In this document: piece by piece, positions 41,877 through 53,929 of the stretch | Position numbering within the stretch: position 1 is the first letter of the stretch | Layout: each line of letters opens with the position of its first letter | Source: Sphaerolaimus hirsutus | Taxonomy: Eukaryota; Nematoda; Chromadorea; Monhysterida; Sphaerolaimidae | Length of the DNA stretch: 64,000 nt | Assembly: GCA_964036195.1 (NCBI GenBank) | Contig: OZ038460.1 | Span: 1,615,504-1,679,503, forward strand | Direction: 5' to 3' | Made by a program: the position numbers and the translations under genes | The notes under the pieces: model-generated | Told to the model about the DNA's origin: nothing | Databases searched by the model: none | Seen by the model: the letters and a program-made list of their open reading frames with translations, nothing else

Positions 41877-43012
41877 TACCGTATTTCCTCGAAATACACC
41901 CCCCCTCGAAATACTCCCCCTCAAAATGGGCACTATGAATTTGTGGTAAGGGAAATGCATAACAGACGTTCAAAACACTTACTGTGTTACGTTAGAACAT
42001 CGTTTAAATAAGGCTGTAAAAACTTATAAATGGTGGTTATTGTTGCATTTTTCACGTTTTTCTCTCAAAATCTTCACTCTGAAAAAATAACCCCCCCGGG
42101 GGTAATTCGAAGAAATACGGTACATAATTTACTGACAAATGTGGCGTAATAAATCAGCCACATTTGTGGGAGGGCGATGTTTGAATGTTTAAAAATAATT
42201 GAGACATCCACTTCTTAAAGTCGATAAGACCTAAGTTTCGAAAATTGAGTAAAAGAATAGATAATGGCATCTTCAATTGACCCTGAACATTATTCGCCAC
42301 TGTCGATGTCACCAGGACCATGGCGCGAAGCGACAAAAGCGACACGATGTTTTTCTGACTCCCAGCGCCAGGCGCCACTGGCGCCAAGGACCCGAGGCAC
42401 CATGGCGCTAGCGCCAGGCATCAGCCATTACATCACTAGTCACTACTAATAAAAATATCTGTAATTGGGAGCTTTTAAAAACGTCATAACAACGTTTTTA
42501 CATCCCTATTGTCCCCGAGAAAACATGTGATCAGTGTACTATCTATTTAATAAAAACAATTAAAAAAAATCTGAATACCGTATTTCCTCGAAATACCCCC
42601 AGGAGGTTTATTTTTCCAGAGTGAGATTTTTGAGGGGGGGGGGTCAAACGAGGGGAGCATTTCGAGGGGGGGTTAATTATATCGCCAGAAATTTTTGAAA
42701 TCCCAGTACAAAATTGTCGTCTGAAACGTATACAGATGTCGAAAAATGCAACAAAAACCGCTATGTATAGGACTGTATAGACCTGTACAAGTATGTAAAC
42801 GGTATAAACACTGTTCTAACATAACACAGTCATTTTTTTCACGTGTGTTCTGCGTTTTCCGGAGCTTTTGTCATCTACGTTCTATATACACTGAATTTGG
42901 GGGGTATTTCGAGGGGGGGGGGGTTATAAACTCATAGTGTCCATTTTGAGGGGGGAATTTCGAAGGGGGGTATTTCGAGGGGTGGGTACATCAAGGAAAT
43001 ACGGTAGTTGTA
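41877..43012. repeat. Fold-back elements and a GGCGCC-rich element
   Basis: TACCGTATTTCCTCGAAATA...GAAGAAATACGGTA spans about 41877-42122 and again about 42577-43006. Between them, 42300-42447 carries GGCGCCACTGGCGCC palindromes ending CATTACATCACTAG, a TAGTGATG-type end. No gene is recognised. Confidence 0.6.
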
Positions 43013-43086
43013 CATCTGTAGGAGGATACTGCTAAAAACACACTGGTGCAACTGCTGCATTTTGATCAGTTGCTCATACAAAAATT

Positions 43087-43372
43087 TAGGGTTTTTTCGG
43101 GTATCAAGTTCGGTACCGGCCATATTTAAGTGCCGGTTCTTGGCTCCCGTCCGGGTATCAGCTTCGGTTATGGTTCTCGGCTCACACATATAGAAAAGGT
43201 ACAAAATGTTGTCGCCCTCGCCGGGACTCGAACCCGGGACCTTTCACTGAGCGTGTGAATGCTCTAACCGACTGAGCTACGAGGAGGCCACATTTTGCAC
43301 CGCTCTAACTATATGCTTGGAACCTCGGTCCGATTCGGGTCGGGTCGGGTCGGGTCGGGTCCCAAACCCTAC
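43087..43372. mobile_element. TIR element containing a tRNA-like sequence
   Basis: The ends are TAGGGTTTTTTCGGGTA and CGGGTCCCAAACCCTA. Internally, ACAAAATGT and ACATTTTGCAC bracket the tRNA-like segment at 43213-43286. CGGGT is repeated five times near the right end. Confidence 0.55.
43213..43286 (-). tRNA. tRNA-like sequence (anticodon position GCT), probable pseudogene
   Basis: On the minus strand all four arms form: acceptor with one C-C mismatch at the end, D arm GCTC/GAGC, anticodon stem TTCAC/GTGAA, T arm CCGGG-TTCGAGT-CCCGG. Both internal promoter boxes are present (TAGCTCAGTCGG and GGTTCGAGTCC). The anticodon loop ACGCTCA reads GCT, which would be serine, but the long variable arm of serine tRNAs is missing and position 33 is C, not T. 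It is therefore more likely a mobile tRNA-derived segment than a working tRNA gene. Confidence 0.5.
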
Positions 43373-43534
43373 TACACGCGGTAAGAAAAGTTAAAGTATA
43401 CATCAGTCCCAGTGACTTTACACCCTGCGCGCGCGGTTCTCGGAAGCGTCAAGTATCTAGCGGAAGTGAATCATGTTCGCCGAGCACACTGAACAAAATG
43501 ACAGTCTCCATAGGGACAGCATCCATATGACATT

Positions 43535-43765
43535 GGGCCCCCACACACTGGATGTCAACTGAATTCGTGTCAACTAAATGTCAACTGAATTTAAGTGATA
43601 CTGTGATTTCAACTTATCTATCTGATAGAGCATAGTTAATTTTACATCATGACACTTCATTTTCATTGTTCCTGTTAAGTGTGATGCTTTTTACAAACTT
43701 CTTGTTTTATTCAATTGACACTGAGTTGACGCGAATTTGCGATGTCAATTAGTGTGTGTGGGCCC
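43535..43765. mobile_element. GGGCCCACACACACTA fold-back MITE
   Basis: The ends are GGGCCCCCACACACTGGATG and TTAGTGTGTGTGGGCCC, with GATGTCAACT facing GATGTCAATT. ATTG flanks the right end and CATT the left. Similar GTTGACA/AGTGTGTG elements lie at 39795-40095 and 48225-48468. Confidence 0.65.
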
Positions 43766-44142
43766 ATTGTGGCGGGCTCTTAAAAACAAAGTAAACCCGG
43801 CGCACTAGCTGCGATGAATATTTATAACCCGAGTAAATAAAACTGATATTTATTGTCTATTAAACATGCATCATGCATCCGCTAGGATCTATTTAGAGTA
43901 GGTAGATAAAATTTCCAATCAAATAGATTGAATTTGCATGATCGCCGGAGCGGATCGACTCAATCTCGCGCAAACGCGTTCTCGAAAATTTTGAGGGGGG
44001 GGGGTATTCGAAGGGGGTTTATTTTTTCGACCGAAATTTTATGAAATTCCACATATACTCGGACGTAGCAAAAGTCAACAATAACATAGATGTAGTTATA
44101 AGCGCCGATATTATGAGTATTTCAGATAGGCTTTTCAGATAT

Positions 44143-44276
44143 ACCGTAAATCCTCGAATAAGTCCCCGGGGGAGTTATTTTTTCCTCAGAATTTTTTGAA
44201 GGAGGGCTTATTCGAGGGGGGGTGTTATTCGAGGGGGGGGGGTATTCGAGGGGGACTTATTCGAGGATTTACGGTA
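44143..44276. mobile_element. Short TACCGTAAATCCTCG fold-back element
   Basis: The ends are TACCGTAAATCCTCGAATAA and TTATTCGAGGATTTACGGTA, essentially a 134-bp hairpin. It is a minimal form of the element class at 28305. Confidence 0.75.
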
Positions 44277-45173
44277 AGTACAATTCAAGGCATTGAAGGG
44301 CAAAATTGAAAAAAGCAAAAAATAGACAAAAATGTGCATATAAGCACAAATATTGCCAAAAATAAATAGCTGTAATAGGCAAAAAGCGCATGAACTAGCG
44401 AATTTGATAGTGAAAATATGCGAAAAAATATGAAAATTAGAGATTTTGAGAGAAAATGATAACAAAAAAACCCACTTTTACATTTTCTAGGGAAAAAGTA
44501 TTCTACTCATGTTGACTCAAAGAGTGAGTAAAAGCGAAACAATTGACTTAATCTTTCTGTACTCAGAGGGTGAATCAAAATAAATACTCTTCATTTACAA
44601 TAACTTTGAACTTCAGTACTTCCGTGAAAAGTACTCTGTTTATTTGATGGAATCGGATTGAAAGCACTTGGATTTTCAAATCCCGGCGTTTATCGGGATT
44701 GAGACTTTAGAGCCCGTTTTAAACTTCCTTCTGTACTTGTTCAATCAAAAAAGGTATTGAGTTTGTGCTTCTATAAAAATAGGTTTCCCTATCCCATTGG
44801 TTTGTTTGTTTGTTTTATGGTTACGTGGAATGCCGTTAACGGCTGAGACTATACCTGATGTTGTGTCTCTCCCTTCACGCTCTCCTACTTCAATGTTTTT
44901 CATTAATTTCCCCCTACATCACCAATATCCTTCCCATGTTTGAAGGTATTAACTACTTACTACATGTTTTCATAATCAGAGATACTATAGATTATTTCAC
45001 GGATTCCGGGACGATTTTCTTTTCACTACGATTTACTGAAAATAATCAAATCAAAACTTTAACAATTAACGAGCGGATTACATTAAAAACAGAATGTCAA
45101 ATGACAAACTAACAACAACATATACACATAGAGAAAAATATAAAAAACAGTGCACTTTTCGAACTTTTCACAT
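44277..45173. other. Non-coding stretch
   Basis: Nothing specific is seen beyond AT-rich sequence and degenerate GAGTAAAAGCGA motifs of the CAGAGTTG-family interior. It is the 3' flank of the minus-strand gene ending at 45174. Confidence 0.3.
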
Positions 45174-45961
45174 TTACATCGGGAATTCCCAGCCAAACAC
45201 CTTATCTTCTACAAACATCCGCCGTCCAAGGCCAGAGCTCCTTATAGCTTTACCACACCTAGTATGATACGTCGGTCCGGTAAAGAAGCCCTTGATTTTT
45301 ACAGTGCCCGTTTTACCAGGCTGGCAACACCATTCCCTCATGTGCACCAGTTCGCCCTTAATTCCGCTCAAATTTTTAATCACAACATCAATATCCCCGG
45401 AACCGTCAGATATCGGGCCCACCAGTATCTGCGTGCATCCATTTTCCGGCATCGTAATCGTGCCTGCGCCAAAGAAAAGGTGGCGTGTTTGAATTTATAA
45501 CATGATTGTGTACTCTCTGAACCCGGTACTTTGCTATCAGTCTCTACTTTCCACTATTTTTCCTTAAGGTATAAAATACTCATTTCACCTTTTCCTTAGT
45601 ACCAGATATTATTCCTTTTCAATTACAGTAGGGGATTCTCCTTTCAAGACTTACCATTGGACCATTTTTCCTCCCTTTCATCTAAGTCCCTCTTGATGTT
45701 CGGCACCGATAGGCAGAATTTTTGCACATTCGGGAGCCGATTAACGTAGAGTGTCAGCCCCTCACCCCACAGCTGCTGCCTTTGGTGCTCTTTCGGTTCC
45801 CACAACGTGAACACCTGGCGCGGAAAGATGGTGTTCCATTCGAACGCTTTCCTTTTGCTCTCCAAGTTCGATCGATACGCAGGTTCTGTGCGGTTTTGCG
45901 ATAGGTAGCATATATTAGTTGCGACAACGTTGACTGGGGGTGACCAGCCTTGCAGTTGTCT
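45174..45961 (-). CDS. Unrecognised gene, two 3' exons
   Basis: Exons 45655-45961 and 45174-45463 join in phase (donor GTAAGT, acceptor TTTGGCGCAG) and give 197 codons plus a stop at 45174-45176. The upstream exon opens at a TATGTAG acceptor, so more exons should lie upstream. No stop interrupts either exon. The first exon is mixed charged sequence (NRLPNVQKFCLSVPNIKRD). The second starts GTITMPENGCTQILVGPISD, carries a Cys-Cys and further cysteines, and ends VFGWEFPM. There is no membrane segment or signal peptide in the visible part. I do not recognise the family. A truncated LINE lies immediately upstream in the presumed intron. Continuity over two exons with good splice sites is the evidence that it is real. 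Confidence 0.6.
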
Positions 45962-46003
45962 CTACATATAAGCACAAGCTTAGCCCTAACAGTGTGATTC
46001 ACC

Positions 46004-47063
46004 CTAACCATAAGTCAACCCTTTCCTTATCAAATCACTACATTTTTGTCTATGATTATGGCATGTTTTCCCATTAAAAATTGAATTGTAACTCGTGGCA
46101 CTCCCCATGTCTATCACAAATTTACAGGGTATTGAACATTTTGAGTTTGTTAGAGTTTCCCTTTCTATCACATTGCCACGACACATCTTAATTATATGAA
46201 ACATGTCCATGGGAATTTTGACACCATTGGAGCTGCAATAGCTACAGTATTTTCTATGTTTACCCATATGAAAGCGCAAGCCATTATGCCGCGCTCGAAA
46301 CCACTCCATTTCATTGTACCTCACACTCATAATTTCAGTTTTATTTACACCTATTTCTCTATACTTTGCTACTTTTTGGCTTCTAGCTATGTTTAGAATT
46401 TCCTCCCTCCTTATTTCAATCAATTGTAGTTTTATTTCCATTTTAGTCTTACCTTCAGTTAGTTTTTCTGGCCATCTTATACATTTACACGCTTCAGCAT
46501 AATGTGTTGCTGCCGTGTTATCTATTTCCAACCGAGTATTTTTTTCTAATGTTTTATCTATGTTCATTGCTCTTTTGAGCAGCCGTTCTTCAGGCAGCCC
46601 TCTTCCATAATTAGTGTATGTTAATGTCAATTGTCTAATTTTGTCTGAGGGTAAAAGCGTATCCAAGTCTTCACACAGGCTAGCGCTGCTACAGTTGATT
46701 GGAAGACCACAGACTTTTTTCATTGTCTGTATATATATCCTGTCCAACATGCATATCTGCTTTTTATCCATTCCTGTTACCTCTACTCCATACAAGCTTG
46801 CACTTTCTACATATACTTTCCATGTTGTTAGTCCATAGTACACTGGTTTTGTTGTTCTCCTAGCTGCTGATATTGCCAGTGAGCTAAGTTTTCTCATTCT
46901 CTGTATAATTTCTTCCTTATGTTTCCTATATGGATCTTTATCTGAGCATATATTCACACCTAGGTATTTTATCTCATCACATTCTTCTATTTCTTGTACA
47001 ATCTTTGTAGAGTTGTATCCTAACTTCCATAGTTTTCCTTTTTTTCTCTCACCCCAACCCTTT
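46004..47063 (-). mobile_element. 5'-truncated LINE, C-terminal part of reverse transcriptase ORF
   Basis: An open frame reads from about 47063 to a stop at 46004. It begins with EEC-DEIKYLGVNICSDKD, the typical end of the RT thumb region of non-LTR retrotransposons. It continues through the helical post-RT region (YGVEVTGMDKKQICMLDR) and ends with a CCHC-type knuckle (CSYC...HIIKMC). The RT catalytic motifs, endonuclease and first ORF are absent; the frame is lost at about 47064. It is therefore a dead fragment. Its frame is otherwise intact, suggesting a fairly recent insertion. It lies on the same strand as, and just upstream of, the unrecognised exons at 45174-45961. Confidence 0.85.
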
Positions 47064-48000
47064 GGTTAGTCATGAAAACAAACACACGACCAGTGCGTTT
47101 TTTAAATGAAGACAGATGATAAAAAAATTTAATCATAAGGTTGATTTAAAAAAAATGCAAATACCACATATCCTCGAATAAGATCCAGAGGAATAATTTC
47201 TTCATCGGAGTTTTTGAGGGGGAGTTATTCAAGGGGATGAGTTATTCGAAGGGGAGTTATTATTTTTATAGTTAGTTTTCCTCATTCGGCCAACAGGGGG
47301 AGTTATTCAAGAGGGTCTTATTCGAGGTATACGGTAGGTGAATCCGGTTACTTTACACCCTGCACGCGTGGTTCCCGCTGGAAGTGTGCCAACGATGGTT
47401 AACGCGTCCGAGTTTCATAAAAAGATGACAAAATTGATTGTTGTTATAATGTTATTCATCAACATATTCACATCGATGAATAGTTTTCATATTTTTACGG
47501 AAATCAGATGATTTAATAATCATTGGCACGCTTCCAACACGAGACATAAATCAGTGCGAGGGCAGAGTATGATGTACGCCGAGTATAATAATAATTTTTA
47601 ACCAATTTTACCATAATAAAAATATATGATAGAGCGGACCGACGCACGAGACTGATCTTGTTTACTCATACACCTGATTTGTTTGAAAATGTTTTTGTGA
47701 GAATACTGTGAAAAGTGAAAATAAATGAATTTTTATACCTTTTTCATACTTTATTTTCAAATTTTTCATCTTATTTTACTCCCAAATTTTTCAGTTTATT
47801 TTTCTGAGGTTTTGCCAACCATGCTCACTGAATACGGTCTAATTACCGGCTATTGACCTATAATAAACTACTTTTAAAAAGCAAAAAGCGCCACGGCGCT
47901 TCTGGCGTTTGGCGCCATTTCGCTCCCGCGCCATTGGCGCTAGGGGTTCGGAAAAGCGCCATGGCGCTTGGCACCAAAGTCTTGGCGCTTTTTACATCAC
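47064..48000. other. Repeat-rich intergenic stretch
   Basis: A degraded ATCCTCGAATAAG...ATTCGAGGTATACGGTA element occupies about 47170-47336. TTTTGCCAACCATGC near 47811 looks like a decayed CAGGGTTGG end. GCGCCATGGCGC palindromes ending TACATCACTA occupy 47880-48003. No gene is recognised. Confidence 0.4.
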
Positions 48001-48224
48001 TACTCTTGACATCCTACTTTACTCTTGACTTCGCCACTTGCGGAACCAGCACAAGGGGGCAGTCCCCAAAGTGTCAGCTGTGTATCCAAATCTCATGTTT
48101 GTGTATTCAAATCTTATGTTTTTTTTGTATCCAAATCTTATGTTCAACATAAGATGAACTGGAATCAGAGTTAACACGCAGACCAGTTTACACATAGTGA
48201 TAACTAGTGCGCGTAGCACCAATG

Positions 48225-48468
48225 TGCCTACACACACTAGTTTTCACCGTGACGTCGTGTGAAAACTGAATTTTTTCATATTCAAATTAATGAACACTGT
48301 TGAATGATTTAATTTAAACTAAATTTGAATTTAAATTAATGAAAGTTTAAGTTTGAAAATTTGAAAACTAAAACTAATATAGCATACGATAAGAGTAGGC
48401 TGAATGTCGCCATGTGGCCATTTCTGTTTTCACACAAGTCACGGTGAAAACTAGTGTGTGTGGGGCCA
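48225..48468. mobile_element. ACACACTAGTTTTCACCGTGA fold-back MITE
   Basis: The arms are ACACACTAGTTTTCACCGTG and CACGGTGAAAACTAGTGTGT, inverted, with CACACTAG ends. The interior is AT-rich. No coding. Confidence 0.7.
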
Positions 48469-51400
48469 TTGAGGCAGCTTTAACTGTACTCGTACGTGTC
48501 AGAAATGGGTGACGAGGTCCGGAATCATCACATGGATTGGAACGCGGTAGATGACCACCAGACCGTGAAAAAGACACGGTACGGTAGCTAACGTGCGGAG
48601 AACACAAAGCTAATTTAAAATGTAATGCTAATTTTAAAAAATTGTTTGAAGAGACACATGGATGCTAAATACATGCAAATAGAAAGAAGGTTGATATTCA
48701 GGTATAATATACATAGGTACCTACTAATTATCGTATATCTGTATTTATAATATTTTTAATCAGAATATTAAGTAAAGTGCATGATGAACATATTGTATAA
48801 GTGGGGTTAAATTATTTGCAAAAACCTGTACGTCAGAATGGAAATTCCGTAAATCCTGCAATGAAGTCAATGATAGTGAACATCAGCTGCAAAAGAATAC
48901 ATTCTTTTCAATGAACCCACACATAAACTCGACGGACATTATGGAAGTCAATGCTCTACGGGATTTTCGTACAACTGCGTATATTCGTAGTTGGCACTCG
49001 TCCAAGTTACCGTTTGAGAGAATGTTACCCAGTATGAAAGATGCAGGATTTCCGTCTGCGTCACCAAAAATGGCTGCGGAATGTGATTAAGCGAACGCAA
49101 TTGGTCGCTAATGGCGGCGCACACACGAGTTGACACACATGTTGATTTAATTGGATACCGCGGTCATTTTCGTTGACGAGAGCGGAAATCTAGCGTATTT
49201 TACCTCATTCGTATTCAACGCAAAGGTAACTTGGACGCACTGGGAAGTTCATACGTTCTTTTTTGAAGGAATTCGTCGAGACTGCGACGATAAGATCCGA
49301 CCTAAGACCTTACAATCTGACTTTCTATAACGATTTGTCTATCAAACTCATCTCGTTCTCGCATAAAAAGTTGGATTGAATCAAAAGTATCGTGAACCGA
49401 ATGGAATCCGTCCATTCAAGTTCGAATTAAAAAAGATACGTCATTGGTAACCAAGGGCCGAATACCTGATTCGTTTCATGTCTGCCGAGTTTACAACTTA
49501 TTTTTACATGAAAGTCTTTCCAACCCATCAAAAAGGGGGGTAGTTTCAAGGGGATTTAATCGAGGATGTACGGTATTTGTATTTTTACACACATATACAA
49601 CAATTATCTTTACGGTAAAATTGTGCATCAAATCGACCATAATCATAATTTTTATTCAGATTGGATATGGTAGACTTCTTGGACATAGGAAATATGGTAA
49701 CGCGATAGGCTATAGCTGTGATCGTAATAGTGGCATCCTAATACAAATAAATGTCGCAAAAATAAGAATATTGATGTAGCCCGCAAGCCAACCTCGGATC
49801 GATGGTAAGGATTCCAAAAATAAGCAATTTGTGGAAAATATAATTCAGAAAATCTTCCAAAGAGAAAATATAACCACCTAAAAATCTTGGAAGGCTGGGG
49901 ATGTCAAGAAATCATTCATCCTACATTTTTAAAAATCAAATCAAACACTTCAATCTCCCCAAATTTTGGAATGCTAAATATTTATTATGCATTTAATATG
50001 TTGCAATCAATGAAAGTCAAACATAATGTTTTAAAAGAAATTAACTTTATTGCAACGATATTTTGGTCTAGACTAATGAATAAGAACAACTTATAATAAG
50101 GTAATAATAATAACAACAACAACTAATAATAATTACTAATAATAACTAGTTAATAATAATTACTAGTTAATAATAATTAGTTTACAGGAAAAATTAGTTG
50201 ATGACAACATTTTTATTAAGACATTACTGACTTGATAGTTTCATTTGACATTGGTCACGTAACATTTGTAACATGCCATTTATCAACTGAAAGTTGTCAC
50301 TTGTCTTTGATTACTTGACATTGATCACACATTTAGTTATCACTTAACATGTATCATTTAACATATCATGTGAAAGTTATCACTCCACTAAGGATGGCCA
50401 AGATTTTTTTCAAAGGTTTTTTTAATAAAAAACGTTTTATTAAAAAAAACCCTGACCATCGAAACCGATTTTTTTTTTTAAACCTTGGCCAAAATTTTTA
50501 ATACTAAGCACTAGGTATTTTGCAATTTTTTTTTGCACAAGTGCGCAATTTCACCTGTACTTTACCATTTGTGGTGATTTTCATTGGTTTTTAGTGTAAA
50601 AGCTTCCATTTGTTTGTGCTATATCTCATAATAAGCCACGATGTGCTAGTGTAGTAAACTGGTGAAAAATATAAATTAGAAAATCACTTAATTGTATTTT
50701 ACAAATTCCACATGCAAGCTGTTAGGCTTTCATAGTGTGTGAGGGTGCCCCCAAGTATTTACTGTATATACCCAAGGGGGTACCCCCCTCAGGCCACCCT
50801 TCATGCAGAAAAATATTTTTTTCCACATTTTTTCTGGAAAATATAAATGAGAATTCCATACAAATTTTTGTTTCTGATGAAATTTTTTTTTCTGGACATT
50901 TGAGTCCAAAAAGTTCTTTTGACATTGGTAGATTGTAAGTATCTGCAACTTTTCTACACCCTCAGAACCCCTAGAAGCCCCACACAATGACAGCATTGTT
51001 GATCAAACCCAAATTTTTTTTGAGAAAGTGGTCAATCCAATATCCCAAACTATTCATGGAGTGCATGGGGGCCAGGATTGGCTTGCTCAGTGTCAGGGGC
51101 AACATGTGGTTGCTCCTGGGCCCCATTTTTGCACTCAAGTATTTTTATAGCTAATGATAAAAATGGCTCTGTTTAAAGAGGGCACTCGCGTGACAGCGCG
51201 TCCGGCGCCTGCAGTGTTAGGACACAGATGATGAAATGATTGTGCCCATTGAATGTGGGCACTAATTATCTGTCAAAAATGTATAGGGACAATGGTTTTA
51301 TTCACCTGGACAATGGACAATGGTACTCTCACCTGTCTGATTTACCTGTATATGGTGACTCATGACCATATCTGGGAGCTTTTGAAAAAAAACGGTTTTA

Positions 51401-52009
51401 TTAAAAAAAAACCGTTTTTGAAAAAAATGGTTAATTCTCCACGCCCAGAACTGGCCCCTGGAGATTTCGCTTTTTCCAACTTCAGACAGACTTTAGTGAG
51501 ACGTAAATACCGCAAATCCTCGAATAAGTCCCCCCTGTTTGCGAGGTGAGGAGAAAATAACTCCCCCCTCTTGAATAATGCCCCCCTCTGGATGAAAACG
51601 ATACAATATAAAAATACACAAAATTATTAGCTTAGAGCAGCGACAGCAAATACATTATGTGTATGCAGTGTGTCATCGTTTCACTGTGAATTTTTTTTGA
51701 ATGTTCACACATAAGTTTGAATAAATTCCCGCAGTAGCGCTGCGCACACCGCCAATATTTGGGAAACTCATTGTTTTGAACAAATTAAAGTTTACCACAA
51801 TGAAAAGTCTGTTAACTACTGCTGACGACGACCAAAAATCATCCATTCTGGTAAACTCAATGTATTAAAAAACAAATTTATCTTTTTCCCAAATTTCGAT
51901 GGTGTACATCCTAGCAGTGAAAATAGTCAGAATGGCAAAACAGCCTTGTAGAAAAAAAATAAATGTAAGATTGAAGCAAGATTGAAACATGGCTATACTC
52001 GGCGGACAG
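48469..52009. other. Long stretch without recognised genes
   Basis: Both strands were read for domain-like frames and none were convincing. It contains AT-rich trinucleotide-like (AATAAT) sequence at 50090-50180. Poly-A/T hairpins with AAAAAACGGTTTTATT lie at about 50400-50480 and 51375-51430, and a degenerate CTCGAATAAGTCCCC segment at 51510-51590. The frame at 49444-49779 overlaps a MITE fragment (GATATGGTAGACTTC). Confidence 0.35.
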
Positions 52010-52200
52010 CACACCTAGTATTAAAACCTACCATAATTTAATGAATAAAATCTTGTGATAAATTTCGTAATAAATTATTCCATAGTAAAAACGAAATATT
52101 GCGATGAAAAAACGGTATGATTTTTGGTTCATTATTCAGATGGGTTATGGTAGGTTCTCATACTAAGTCTGATGTCCGCCGCGTATACGTTAAATGTAGA
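52010..52200. mobile_element. GGCGGACA...TGTCCGCC fold-back MITE
   Basis: Ends of the type ACTCGGCGGACAGCACACC and GATGTCCGCCGCG are inverted. The inner arms AACCTACCATAA and TTATGGTAGGTT match the element at 15705-15897. Confidence 0.6.
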
Positions 52201-52360
52201 ATCCCTACTAATTATATACAATGTTTTATTCATTCAGTGTTAACGTCAATCACTCAGTTCAGTGTTTCCTGAGTGGCAAATTACAAGTTATGATTTATCA
52301 AGGAGATAGTATATTTAGCGTTTTGTATTGTTTTATTTGGCTCTACGCCAGATGTCAACC

Positions 52361-53283
52361 AGGTGCCGGTTCCGCAAGTGGACAAGTTAAGAGTTAAAAG
52401 TTAAGAGTTGAGTAAAATGACAAATGGCGAGTTAAGAGTAAAGTTAAAGTTTAAGAGAAAAGTTAAAGTTTAAGAGAAAAGTTAAAATTTAAGAGAAAAG
52501 TTAAAAGTTGAGTTAAAGGTTAAGAGTTGAGTTAAAGGTTAAAAGTTGAGTTAAGAGTTAAAAGTTGAGTTAAGAGTTGAGTTAAGAGTTGAGTTAAGAG
52601 ACAAGTGGAAAATGATGGTAAAAAAATATAATAAAATAAAAATATGAAATTGGTATCGATACGGCTGTTCGCTGGCATGGTGCCAATGTTGTATGCACGT
52701 CATTTGAAAATAACGTATCCAAAAAAATTATCGCTAAAAAAAGAAAAAATCGCCGAACGTTGTTTTGCAATGGCCGTGCAGGGACAAAATATGATTGAAG
52801 ATCAGCGTATCGCGCTTCTGCAACGAATGACGCATTTGTCTAATTAAATCAACTTTTAACTCATTTTTTAACCTTTAACTCAACTCTTAACTTTTAACTC
52901 AACTTTTGACTCAACTTTTAACCTTTAACTCAACTCTTAACTTTTAACTCAACTTTTGACTCAACTTTTAACCTTTAACTCAACTCTTAACTTTTAACTC
53001 AACTTTTGACTCAACTTTTAACCTTTAACTCAACTCTTAACTTTTAACTCAACTTTTGACTCAACTTTTAACCTTTAACTCAACTCTTAACTTTTAACTC
53101 AACTTTTGACTCAACTTTTAACCTTTAACTCAACTCTTAACTTTTAACTCAACTTTTGACTCAACTTTTAACCTTTAACTCAACTCTTAACTTTTAACTC
53201 AACTTTTGACTCAACTTTTAACCTTTAACTCAACTCTTAACTTTTAACTCTTAACTTGTCTACTTGCGGAACTGGCCCCAGGG
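52361..53283. mobile_element. GTGCCGGTTCCGCAAG TIR element with 50-bp tandem repeats
   Basis: The ends are AGGTGCCGGTTCCGCAAG and CTTGCGGAACTGGCCCCAGG (AGG on both sides). The left arm iterates AAGAGTTAAAAGTTGAGTT. The right arm is a regular 50-bp tandem repeat (52871-53250, seven full units and part of an eighth) starting ACCTTTAACTCAACTCTTAA. Between them lies a 67-codon frame (52644-52847) without known relatives. Smaller family member at 17326-17780. Confidence 0.85.
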
Positions 53284-53710
53284 TTCATTCAAACGGGATG
53301 CCGATCCCGAATCCCGAAGATACAATCCCAATCCCGAAATCTGAAAATCCAAATCCCGAAAATTTTCAAATCGCGATCACGATCTAGGAATTTTTTTTGG
53401 AAATGATAAAGTGAAAAAATCACTTTGCACTGAGAAATGTGCATTGTGCAGAAACGTCCAGTGTAAATACTTATAAATGCCACCTCTCTGACATTGAAGT
53501 GTGTATAGACCCTTTTTCGTGAAAAATTTAAGATAAACGCTCAATACCAAAACTGTGGCCAAAATATCGATCCTCATCTCAATTCCGGAACCCTAAACCC
53601 GATCACGAAAACACAAAAAAAAACAATTCCGATGCCTTGACCCCAATCCCGATCACAAAAATTCGAAATACCAATCCCGATCCCGAAAAGTCAATCTCAT
53701 CTGAACCCTA
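53284..53710. repeat. AATCCCGATCCCGA repeat element
   Basis: Ends of the type GGGTTCATTCAAACGGGAT and ATCTGAACCCTA resemble the GTTCAAACGGGACC family. The interior has many ATCCCGATCCCGAA-type iterations. No gene. Confidence 0.5.
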
Positions 53711-53929
53711 GTGTCAACTGGGCTCAGATTTTAGTGGGAAGGCAGGCACGCCCGGCAAATATGGATGCATCAATATAATGATCGATTTTCATACAAATTT
53801 TTATGGATTTGGGTACATAAAATTGAAAAGGCGATTGCCCGCAATGTTTGCCATATAATCGTTACATAGTTTTTTGTTGAAAATATGAAATCTAAAATCT
53901 GAATTGACAGTGAAAACAATTAACCCCCG

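Noticed and set aside
43213..43286. Functional serine tRNA gene
   Set aside because: No long variable arm, C at position 33 and a mismatched first pair; it also lies inside a TIR element.
46004..46957. 317-codon frame as a host gene
   Set aside because: The start region matches the end of a non-LTR reverse transcriptase and the C-terminus has the CCHC knuckle; upstream domains are missing, so it is a LINE fragment.
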